In this document: piece by piece, positions 1 through 7,688 of the stretch
How the letters are laid out: each line of letters starts with the position of its first letter
Position numbering within the stretch: the first letter of the stretch is position 1
Notes under the pieces: model-generated
The model's input: the letters and a program-made list of their open reading frames with translations, nothing else
The model's database searches: none
What the model was told of the DNA's origin: nothing
Translations under genes and position numbers: made by a program
Source of the DNA: Larix sibirica
Lineage: Eukaryota; Streptophyta; Pinopsida; Pinales; Pinaceae
Reading direction: 5' to 3'
DNA length: 18,114 nucleotides
NCBI GenBank assembly: GCA_004151065.3
Contig: NWUY0300071684.1
Location: 8,273-26,386 of the forward strand

Positions 1-282
1 ATTTTTGGATACCCATTTGGCCCTTTATCTAGACATCTGCCATCATATTGATCACTATGTTACATACATAAATAACTAAGATTTCAAATAATAAATAATA
101 AAATGAACATAATGTAATAATTATTAAATGAAGAGACTGTTAGTCCTAGAGGTAGACTAGGTTGAAATAGTGTACGCCCGGGCATGATAGAAGATCAACT
201 TTTAAAGATGTTAGAGCTATATCTGCTATCAAATATATTTTGATTTCCTTCTTGAGATTTCTTTAAAGGACAAAGGTTAAGG
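1..282. other. AT-rich non-coding sequence
   Basis: I see no domain, repeat or RNA signal here. The sequence is AT-rich with short A/T runs and frequent stops in all frames. Confidence 0.6.
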
Positions 283-492
283 ATGGATTTTACAATTGTA
301 AAGACAAAATTTGCAGAGGAAATTTACAACATGTCACAGAATATAGGAAATGATGATGGCGAATTTAACAGATGAAATGTTCGGGTTATTCAAGAAGTGC
401 CTACAAACACAAATTTCTTGAATCCAATATTACATGAACGTACTGAACCTCGGGATGAGGAATTCGGTAATTCTTACACAACTGTAAAGTAA
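283..492 (+). pseudogene. Possible decayed short coding frame, unknown product
   Basis: An ATG at 283 opens a frame that runs to a TAA at 490-492, interrupted once by an in-frame TGA at 373-375. It gives 30 residues and then 38 more. The reading is acidic and hydrophilic, starting MDFTIVKTKF and containing HERTEPRDEEF, which looks more like protein than the surrounding AT-rich sequence. I do not recognise a family. It could be a relic of an exon or of a retroelement gag N-terminus, or pure chance, since a 69-codon frame with one stop is weak evidence. No splice context or promoter can be supported. Confidence 0.25.
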
Positions 493-1011
493 AACATGAG
501 GAATAAATAAATGCAACAAGACATTTATGTGTATAGCATGCACATGAAACTCCTTGTAGATCTAAACAAAAATAAAATCTTGAAAAATAAAACAGAGGAA
601 TAAACAATTTAAGAATCTCTGATATAACCTTTGATTTTCAACCATCATTAGCATCACTGACACCATAATGGAATCAAAATTGTTGCATCAAGTTTATATT
701 TATCTCATGAATCTTTGCATACAAACATAGATGAAGTAACAATGGATTCACTTAACAGAGGAAACACATTTATGAAACAATATTGTATCTTTAATCTTAT
801 ACAAAGCAAAATTACAAGGGAAAATTATGACCTTCAACTGTAAAAAACTACATAGAGATCCTCTCTTCCTAAAATTCCCATCCTTTTAGACTGAATATGA
901 ATTAATTTATATAGAGTCTCTAAGTAATCGAATTCAGTTTTTACATTCTAACAGAATTGTAAAACGATTCAATTTACTTTTTTACAAAATTGACTTTTAC
1001 ACTTTTCTTTT
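493..1011. other. AT-rich non-coding sequence
   Basis: No protein motif, LTR end or structured repeat is visible. Open frames here are short and of low complexity. This stretch forms the 3' flank of the minus-strand decayed coding region that ends at 1012. Confidence 0.6.
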
Positions 1012-2101
1012 CTAACATTCCTCGTTGAACTTATCATATTTAATTCCTCTTGCTTGGAGTCTTCTTTTTTCCCTCTCGTTTAGATATTTGGTTGGTTGGG
1101 AGGTTGTCCCATTGGCCTTACTTGAGGAATGCTTTCCTGATTCATCTGATACATCATGTGTACATTGGTTGGTCCTAAAGGTGGCATGAAATAAATTGGT
1201 GGTGGTTGATTTGCAAATTGCCCTGGTACTTGTACTAATTGTTGACTTGTTGCTTGACCATATTGTTGGCTTGGAGATTGGCCGACAAGCTTCCCTGTTG
1301 ATGTCCTTTGTGGCATCACATGTTTGTGATACAGTATAACCATCAACCACTCCTTCTCCAATGGGTGTTTGTGAGGCCCCAGGGATTCCAAAGATATCTC
1401 TCCATTTGTTTTTTTCTCATAAGATATTGGTCCCAATATCTTGGAAATATTTTTTAATCCCACCCAAATTTCAAAACAGTTCTTGAGTCTATCCACTGCT
1501 TGTTCCCCTTTAATTTATCCTTACAAGGGTTTCGGAGGAAACTCTTCCTTCTTTTGATCTAGATGTTCTTTATAGGTTTCCTTGGGATAAGAATCTCTAT
1601 TTCCATCCCATGGGGAAGGAATCCCCAGAATTAACACATCTTTGAACGAGGCTTTGAAATTGTTTATTTCATCTGTCAGTTGTTTAATATTGTCTTCCAT
1701 TCTAAGGATTGCCCGTTCGGTAGGGGAATAATGCTTAGAGCACCAGGTTACGATTCAGGGAATATTATGGATCTAGGGCAAGCAATTCGAGCAAAGTTTG
1801 AATTCCATATATTTAGGTTGTCTTGGTCAGCAAAGGCCATGGTTTTAGTCTCCTTGATGGTTTCGTTCAGATATGAATTGGTGATAATAGTGTTGAAAAC
1901 ATCTGCTTCATGGTCGTAAATATGTTCTTCGCCTGAGAAACGGGGTTTTCGAAGCTTGAAATTTATCTTATAATGGTTGTAAACAAATTTGATGAGACTG
2001 TATGAAATATTCCTCGGACTCACAAGCCCAATGATGTTATCATTTGACATATTATATGATGCATTCCAAGGAAAGTTTTTTTTTTGTCTCAACTTGTCCA
2101 A
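1012..2101 (-). pseudogene. Decayed unknown protein with Pro/Gln-rich C-terminal part
   Basis: Reading the minus strand from 2101 down, one frame (2101-1748) begins MDKLRQ and carries hydrophilic, protein-like sequence with SYSLIKFVYNHYK and KPRFSGEEHIYDHEA. It ends at a TAA near 1748. A second frame continues directly with SKHYSPTERAILRMEDNI and runs to 1080, crossed by TAA codons at 1523-1521 and 1517-1515. It includes FEIWVGLKNISKILG, a Lys/Glu-rich part, then a Gln/Pro-rich part around QQLVQVPGQFANQPPP. A third frame takes over near 1090 at a doubled GGTT and ends with KYLNEREKRRLQARG and a stop at 1012. So at least two frameshifts and two stops break what was one protein of about 350 residues. 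I cannot assign a family. A gag-like protein of a plant retroelement is one possibility, because of the Q/P-rich C-terminal part and the neighbouring gag, but no zinc knuckle is visible. It lies opposite to, and head to head with, the gypsy remnant that starts at 2100. Confidence 0.55.
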
Positions 2102-2282
2102 GCCTCAGAACTTGGAAGTGGCTAAGCAAAAAGTGAAAGACTCGAATGAAATTTTGAGGGAATAAGGAAAGCCTGATGTCTTGCATCCTCCGAGAAGTAA
2201 GGATGAGAAAAATCGAAAGACGAGTACCTTTCCCTCTAGTAATCTCTTGAAGGTGCAACCAACCTTATACTTGAAGAAATGA
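2100..2282 (+). pseudogene. gag fragment (N-terminal side of the nucleocapsid), decayed
   Basis: A frame from 2100 to a TGA at 2280-2282 reads PQNLEVAKQKVKDSNEI, then has an in-frame TAA at 2163-2165 and continues with KPDVLHPPRSKDEKNRK. Just after it, in another frame, comes EEMKNIRVCFSQQM, which looks like a short coiled helix. Charged, helical sequence of this kind is usual in plant gypsy gag before the nucleocapsid. Its upstream boundary coincides with the junction to the antisense region at about 2100, so most of gag is missing. Confidence 0.4.
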
Positions 2283-2354
2283 AGAATATAAGGGTTTGTT
2301 TTTCCCAACAGATGATTGATGTTCAGAATCAGATAATAAATTCAGATTGTTCAG

Positions 2355-2552
2355 ATTGAAAGGAACCAACGTCATAATAGGTTTCCTTTGAGAAATTTCA
2401 ATAATGAACCTCCAGCAAAACCAAGGCCTCATACATCATTGGAACTATCAAATATGGTAAATAATTTTACATAATTTTTCCGATCATGTCAAGATTTCCA
2501 CAATAAGGATACATGTGTTCATTACCGGGAATTAAAAAGGAATGGGGGTTAA
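2355..2552 (+). pseudogene. gag nucleocapsid part with degenerate CCHC zinc knuckle
   Basis: The frame 2355-2552 reads a basic, Asn/Pro-rich stretch (NQRHNRFPLRNFNNEPPA), an in-frame TAA at 2472-2474, then FRSCQDFHNKDTC. The spacing Cys (2487-2489), His (2499-2501), Cys (2514-2516) fits the later three ligands of a CX2CX3HX4C zinc knuckle. The first cysteine position is Phe, consistent with mutation. In gag this finger binds RNA during packaging. The basic stretch just before the finger and the protease downstream support the call. With the lost cysteine and the stop it cannot function. Confidence 0.5.
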
Positions 2553-2576
2553 AGCAACAAAGGTACACTAGATTTA

Positions 2577-2795
2577 TGTAATAATTGGTTTGAGAGTCAA
2601 CAAGAATTTCACTTATCTGACAAAAATATGTTACGAGTCAAAGAAAGATCCATTGAGGTTGATAAACTCACAGAACTGTTAGGAGAAATGTCGTCTCCTG
2701 AAGAGATCAAGCGAATGTACAATAATAGGATCGTGGGCATTTATTACCAAGGAATAAGGGGAGGTCTTACTCAAATAAATCAACAAAGTTTGTAG
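2577..2795 (+). pseudogene. gag-protease linker of the gypsy remnant
   Basis: An open frame from 2577 to a TAG at 2793-2795 reads charged sequence such as RVKERSIEVDKLTELLGE and MSSPEEIKRMYNN. It lies between the zinc-knuckle relic and the protease. A frameshift near 2755 transfers the reading to the protease frame (SYSNKSTKFVEVPKEDAP). No named domain is visible, and the assignment rests on position and on continuity with the protease. Confidence 0.4.
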
Positions 2796-3583
2796 AAGTT
2801 CCCAAAGAAGATGCTCCTCTGAGGACTCAAGTGAGTGTAGATGAGTCTTCAATTAGTTTTACTACTGATAAAAATTTCATTTTTGAGGTTCCAGGTGCCC
2901 TGGGTGGTATGGAGGTTCCAGTTCCATTACTTGAGCTAACAAAGATTCCAACGGTGAATAATTGGGTGGTTGATTCATTTGGGTTTGGAGAAACAATGCA
3001 AACTGCATGTGTAGTAGAAGAAGACATGGATTTTCCCATCATTTTTCAGAATATGAATCCTGCAAAAAATAAGAACCCAAATAATCAACCGTTCTTTATT
3101 TCTGCATTAATTATCAGAGCTTCGATTTTGCATAATTGTATGATGGATTATGGTGCCTTGATGAACATTATGCCTTTAGCTATGATGTGCAAGATAGGGT
3201 TGAAGGTCACAATACCTTATCAGAATACATGTTCCATGGACTCAAAATAAGTCAAAGTATGCGGGTTGATCAAGGATGTTCAGGTAGGTCTTGCTACACA
3301 TCCTTATCTTGAATTACTAATAAATATCATTGTCATTGATGTACTAGAAACATAGGGCATGCTATTATCAAGGAAATGAGCTTCTGATTTGGGTGGTAAT
3401 ATACAAATGGACCTATCATACACTTCCATCCCAATCATGGAAGGAACTTTTGTGATACTACATAGATAACATATGAGAAGACATCATGTGGAATATCCAA
3501 AAGATCCAGGAAATGAAATAATTTGTTTTCAAGACAATTTCAGGTCCTACAGTGTTTTTGCTACAGATGTTGCTCCTCAATAA
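2789..3583 (+). pseudogene. Retropepsin-like aspartic protease of Ty3/gypsy Pol, decayed
   Basis: This is the best-preserved part of the element. The frame is open to a TAA at 3248-3250 and continues in the same frame past stops at 3353, 3377, 3467 and 3581. Retropepsins of plant gypsy elements carry D-[ST]-G-A followed by NIMP. Here the reading is MDYGALMNIMPLAMM, with the catalytic Asp codon at 3146-3148 and Tyr in the Ser/Thr position. Further down, VIDVLET-stop-GMLLSRK-stop-ASDLGGNIQMDLSY matches the second half of this protease family, where a Trp normally follows LSRK; TGA in place of TGG fits that. Retropepsin matures the Gag-Pol polyprotein. The changed active site and five stops show that this copy is dead. 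The family is well supported; the lineage within gypsy is not. Confidence 0.85.
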
Positions 3584-4165
3584 GAGACAAATAAGCTTTG
3601 GATCATGAACTCTAACACGGAAAAGACCCAATAAGTTGAAGAGAAAGTGAAAGATTGAAAGGATACAAGGATAAAGTATAGTTGGCCATGGAGGACTCTA
3701 ATGCATTATTCTTAGATGTATTTCTCCAAGTTTAGAATGAACAAGTTGGTGCACTAGCAATTTCCATTTCTACTCTTTATCCTTGTGAAGGCCTTGTAGA
3801 AAAGGGGAAAATGTAATAGTTTCTAGGCCCTTTATGCCTAATAATTTGGGAAACTATCAGGTTTTTTATGATGACAAACAAATATAAAGGTCTATGAACA
3901 ATTTGGGAAAATTTTCAAACCATGAGATTAACTGGGGAAAGGAAGGCTCACCTGAAAAAGCAATCAAAAATCTTGTTTCCCTTGAACAAGTCTAGATGGA
4001 GAACACCTTTGATAGGAATTACGGGTGCAAAAATAAGAAGGAAGAGATTAACCGGGGAGAAAAGAAGGATTTAGAAGGCTTGACCCATGTATTCAAGGAT
4101 GATTGGTCTTAGGATGATTTGAACACTTATGAAAGAGACATGAAGAAACATGCATGACTGCATCA
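3584..4165 (+). pseudogene. Protease-RT connecting region and RT leader, decayed
   Basis: Between 3800 and 3990 a frame reads GPFMPNNLGNYQVFYDD, later NHEINWGKEGSPEKAI. From about 4030, EKKDLEGLTHVFKDDWS-stop-DDLNTYERDMKKHA matches in layout the conserved segment just ahead of gypsy reverse transcriptase (E-[RK]-x-[DE]-L, then [FY]-K-D-x-[FW]-[AS], then DDLxxY, then a His). The fingers and palm of reverse transcriptase that should follow, with the YxDD motif, are absent. Sequence jumps to integrase within about 50 bp. The domain call rests on motif order and is moderate. Confidence 0.5.
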
Positions 4166-4169
4166 ACAA

Positions 4170-4551
4170 AGAATGATATAAGTAGATCCAGATGCGGTCC
4201 CAAACAAAACCAATTGAAAAAGACAAATCAAAAACAAAGTAGAGCCTTTGATCACTTAGTACTACAACAAGAAAAGACATAGGTTCAGTTTGACAAGAAA
4301 CTTTCCCACAAAATTTCAAGGAAGGTGATATCTTCTTCATGTGGCATAAAAGAAAGAAAAAACCAGGTAAGAATGGTAAGTTTGAAATTTTTTGGTTAGG
4401 TCCATATCAAATTGAAAGTGTTGCAGGTAATGATTCTTTCTACTTGATTCATTTGAGTGGAGACAAATTGCCATTGGTTATTAACGGGAAAGCTTTGAAG
4501 ATATTTTACTCACGTGATATCATTTGCTCAAGTAGATCTAGATTCATTTGA
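4170..4551 (+). pseudogene. Integrase C-terminal domain (GPY/F module), 3' fragment of gypsy Pol
   Basis: From about 4200 a frame reads QKQSRAFDHLVLQQEKT, a TAG at 4280-4282, then QFDKKLSHK, the linker after the integrase core. After a frameshift near 4310 the frame reads NFKEGDIFFMWHKRKKKPG, then KFEIFWLGPYQIESV, and later FYLIHLSGDKLPLVINGKAL, ending at a TGA at 4549-4551. The GD-(x)-WxKRxxKPGKxGKF-WLGPY pattern is the GPY/F module of Ty3/gypsy integrases, which helps the integrase bind DNA. The D,D-35-E catalytic core is missing. No chromodomain follows. The last 70 codons have no stop, so this part is the least decayed. Confidence 0.85.
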
Positions 4552-5272
4552 TTTTATCATTTGCTTTACCCATGCATTGCAGTTGTGGTTTTTGTGGATT
4601 TCATTTTTTATTTGAGCAAGGCGGGACATATGTGTCTACCTCTTATGCATTTGACACCTTTGTTATTTGATGTGTGTGTAGGTCTACAGGTACCCGAATA
4701 TTTAAGAGGTTATCATGCACTCCCTGGAGAAGTGCATATCCCGCAGTTGGAGCCAATTGTTACGCCTCAGATTCTCTACAGCTCACCCTACGAGATGTGC
4801 CAAAGAGGGGGGTCATTTTTCCATTGTAAAAGACCAAGAAGGGGTTCCTTTATGTAAACATGTTGGTCTGGCAAGGCTCAAGACCCGTGGTCAAGGTCAT
4901 GGAAGGTCCTTTTGGTCCTCATTTAAAGGAGTGTTAGTCTTGTGACTTAGCTAACTACCCTTGATGAGTAGAACTCTTCATCATGTAGGGCATTTATGCC
5001 CTTGGTGGGTATTTGGTGCACCTTGGTATGAATCCATTAGGACACATGGCTTAGGGGATCCTAGCCACACTTATGGCTTTATGATTTGTGGAGGTTATTG
5101 TGCTTATAAGGGGTGTCACACCAAATCTATCACACCTCATGCACACACCCTTGGACCCTATTTTGTTATGTCACTCGTCCCTCTTGGTAAAAAAGAACAA
5201 GCCCTCCATCTTGAAAGCAAATTTATGGAGGTCGTACCAACCTAAGAAGGATGGNAGAGGCCGTACTACCTG
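4552..5272 (+). other. Non-coding 3' spacer of the gypsy element
   Basis: This 720-bp stretch lies between the integrase stop and the polypurine tract, where many plant gypsy elements have an untranslated spacer. Several 60-100 codon frames are open on the plus strand, but they overlap each other, share no recognisable motif and contain His/Cys/Gly-rich low-information sequence. I treat them as chance. Base 5255 is unresolved (N). Confidence 0.55.
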
Positions 5273-5286
5273 AAGGGGGAGGGCGT
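5273..5286 (+). promoter_or_regulatory. Polypurine tract of the gypsy element
   Basis: AAGGGGGAGGGCGT sits directly before the LTR start TGAGGGAA at 5287. In LTR retrotransposons this purine-rich site primes plus-strand DNA synthesis. Its place and orientation identify the following LTR as the 3' LTR of a plus-strand element. Confidence 0.75.
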
Positions 5287-6040
5287 TGAGGGAAATTCTA
5301 CATTGTTGGGGTTAGTTGGGGCATGACATCCTCCTTCCAAGCTCAACTTTTCATCATGTTGAAGCAAATCATCAATTTTTATGATTATTTTCATCTTTTA
5401 TGAGGTTTATTCCTCGAATTGTGGGTGATAAACCCTAAATTTTTTGTAAAAGTAATTTTGAAGATAAATTAGGTAGGTCAACCTAGAGGAGGGATAAAGT
5501 GAGCCTTTTATCTTATAAATAAGGAATTCCCCCTCATTTGTAATCAAGATCATGGGATCAAATAAAAATGAAATTTTATTTCTTATTGTGTACATGAGCA
5601 ATTGAAGTGGTGTGCACCCCCTTTCTTGGATTTTCTAGGGTTTTTCAAGGATCAAGTTTGATGTTTGAGGTCTCTTTACTATCTTTTAAGGCAATTCTAA
5701 GGTGAAAGGACTCTTGAGTTGTCTTCTCTGCTCCTTTTTCTCTCAATTGTGGTAAGATCTTGAATCTCTGGTCTTGCATTGTCGGAGGCATCCAAGGAAG
5801 GAGTAATTTAGGGTTTTATGCATGATAGCTTAGTCTTATTAGTGATACATCCCTCTTCCAGGGTCTCTCTTCTTTTGGGCCTTGGCATCTTGTTTTCCCT
5901 TATTAGGTCAAAGGCTAACACAACCTAGGGTTTCTTAGCCTTGCCCTAATTTATTCAAATATTGAATTGTCAATTCTTAGGAGAAACATTAACCCCAATT
6001 TCTTGATGCTCAGAAATAAGACCGAGGACTAATTCCCTCA
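5287..6040 (+). repeat. 3' LTR of the Ty3/gypsy remnant (754 bp)
   Basis: It begins TGAGGGAA (5287-5294) and ends TTCCCTCA (6033-6040), a perfect 8-bp inverted repeat with the canonical TG...CA ends. A polypurine tract precedes it. Inside are a TATA box, TATAAATA, at 5514-5521 and AATAAA at 5561-5566, in the usual U3-R order. The flank after 6040 starts TCTTC; the matching target-site copy cannot be checked because the 5' LTR is missing. The length is ordinary for plant gypsy LTRs. Confidence 0.8.
5514..5521 (+). promoter_or_regulatory. TATA box in the gypsy LTR
   Basis: TATAAATA lies 227 bp into the LTR and about 40 bp before AATAAA (5561-5566). This is the expected layout for an LTR promoter, with transcription starting about 30 bp downstream. 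Confidence 0.6.
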
Positions 6041-6785
6041 TCTTCATCAATTCATTTTTTTACAAAATTTCTTGTATTATATTATTGGCAAAAATATAAA
6101 AAATAGAAAAACCCCTAAAAATTGAATATTTTTTAAAAAATCCAAAACATATTTATTTTTGTTATTTACTTATTTAGCATTGAATTTACTTGCAAAATTA
6201 TGGAATATTTACCATTGTTATAATTTTCTAAGTTGCTTATATTATTCAAAATTCCATGAAAAATGAAAAAACTCCATAAAAAGGTTTTTTTGCATCTTAA
6301 GGGATCCTAAAACTAGGGTCACTCCATCCCTAGGAGAGTGACATCATCTCTCATAGGTTGGTACAACCTTGGTACAGATCTAGTTAAAGTTTTTTGCAGT
6401 CCATTTTTGAAAAAATATCAAACCCTGACGGTTGGTAAGGGTTCATGCTTCATCTCCAAGCCTTGGTGATTGACATAGGGGGGTTTTGAAGTGGTTAGTC
6501 ATTTACCCATTTTTACAGGATGGTACATATCTGAAGTGTGTAAAAAATCCTAAATTATAGCAGGCATCCATCAATCTAAGTGTGCCCTGGAAGTTATCAA
6601 CTCATCATTGGTAGGTAAGTGGTGAAAGGTGTTTATTGTAGCATTTTCACGGGTTTATTTCGATATTTTACACAAGTTAATGGTGTTAACTTTTACTGCA
6701 GTTAATTGATACATCTTATTATTCAAACAATACCAAGTTGTATTGATCCTAAACCTTACTAGTCATTGAGAATTTATTGAATATC
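6041..6785. other. AT-rich flank with no recognised gene
   Basis: The first 260 bases are very AT-rich with A and T runs. A 7-bp perfect inverted repeat, GTCACTC/GAGTGAC, flanks CATCCCTAGGA near 6318-6342. Short protein-like fragments appear near the right end, leading into the decayed block at 6786, but no frame holds. Confidence 0.5.
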
Positions 6786-7054
6786 TCGTTGACTCCATTA
6801 AGGCATTGGTTTACTAAGGCTAGTGGGGAGGTCTTGTTCGAGATAGTGTTGTTCTTTGTTGCATACATTAGAGGGATATTCCTATCCACATTTGGGAAGC
6901 CTCTCGTGGAAAAGATAGCATGCCTAAAGAGAGAGGAGAGTGCATTGTGGTGACATTGAGTGCATCTCTGGAGAAATTTTCAATCTTAGCACCACCCCTC
7001 ATGACTTATCAGAAGGGTGCTCATTTGTGTTGTAACAAGGAGCATGCAAAATGA
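6786..7054 (+). pseudogene. Decayed coding fragment, unknown family
   Basis: Two overlapping frames look protein-like. Frame a, 6786-6953, reads SLTPLRHWFTKASGEVLFEI, then a hydrophobic stretch and FGKPLVEKIACLKREE before a TGA at 6951-6953. Frame b, open from 6872 to a TGA at 7052-7054, reads ECIVVTLSASLEKFSILAPP and ends with CCNKEHAK. The most economical reading is one protein with a frameshift near 6940. I do not recognise the family. It lies on the same strand as the larger decayed block at 7689-9239 and may belong to the same gene or element. Confidence 0.4.
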
Positions 7055-7688
7055 AGAACAATTGGAAAGTCATTCCTAGAAATTATAAGAATCAGACTCC
7101 TACATGAGGAATGGGGGCCATCATCAAGTAGAGGCTAGAAAAATAACCAAAGGAAATAACCAAGTGTTGAGGGAACACTAACTAGCAGTGACCTAAACAT
7201 TGATGTGATGATACCAAAGTTTTTGTAGAGAAAGAAGGGTGTAGATTCATTGTGGGGTAGGATTGGGTATGAGTGATTGAATAGAGATATATGTGATGAC
7301 TAAAAACCTCCGCAAGAGGGTGCTTCAAAACTTGGGGTACATTGGTCAGGAGGTGTTGTCACCATTTTTAATTTTCCCATAAAAAAGATGACATGGAGGA
7401 ACATCTGATGGATGAAAAGAACCTTGTTGTAAGTACATGGTTATTTATAATGATTGGTGTGACATACATTTGAGTTTGTGCCAAGAGTTGGAAGTGCCAG
7501 CATAAATTCATCAATCAAATTAGTTGTCAAAATAAAGGTAGGACTTTATGGTCATTGAATGATAGCAAGGGTACAATGATCAATGGATATTATGTATTGT
7601 GGAGTGAAAGCTACTAAATGTTTAAAAGTGAAACAAATCTCCACAACCAACAAAAGTCCTAAGACATGTGGAGAAATTATAGGTATTT
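7055..7688. other. Degenerate sequence without a supported gene
   Basis: Short protein-like stretches on the plus strand alternate with stops and no frame exceeds about 40 codons. It probably belongs to the same decayed plus-strand block as its neighbours, but nothing in it supports a specific call. Confidence 0.4.

Larger units (their letters stand above)
2100..6040 (+). mobile_element. Internally deleted Ty3/gypsy LTR retrotransposon remnant
   Basis: Parts of a Ty3/gypsy polyprotein occur in canonical order on the plus strand: gag with a zinc-knuckle relic (2355-2552), retropepsin (about 2789-3583), the leader upstream of reverse transcriptase (about 4030-4165), the integrase C-terminus (about 4200-4551), spacer, polypurine tract (5273-5286) and 3' LTR (5287-6040). 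Only about 50 bp separate the RT leader from integrase sequence, so reverse transcriptase, RNase H and the integrase catalytic core are gone. The coding parts carry many stops and frameshifts. No 5' LTR or primer-binding site is seen; the left end at 2100 abuts an antisense decayed region. The order RT leader before integrase is the gypsy order. A finer lineage cannot be assigned from what remains, and no chromodomain is visible after the GPY motif. Confidence 0.85.

Noticed and set aside
401-607. 68-codon minus-strand open frame
   Set aside because: Cys/Phe/Tyr-rich, no motif, and antisense to the more protein-like plus-strand frame at 283-492.
1680-1919. 79-codon plus-strand open frame
   Set aside because: It overlaps the better supported minus-strand relic and is its shadow.
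4561-5273. Several 60-98 codon plus-strand frames after integrase
   Set aside because: They overlap in different phases without motifs, in the usual spacer before the polypurine tract; an env-like gene is not supported.
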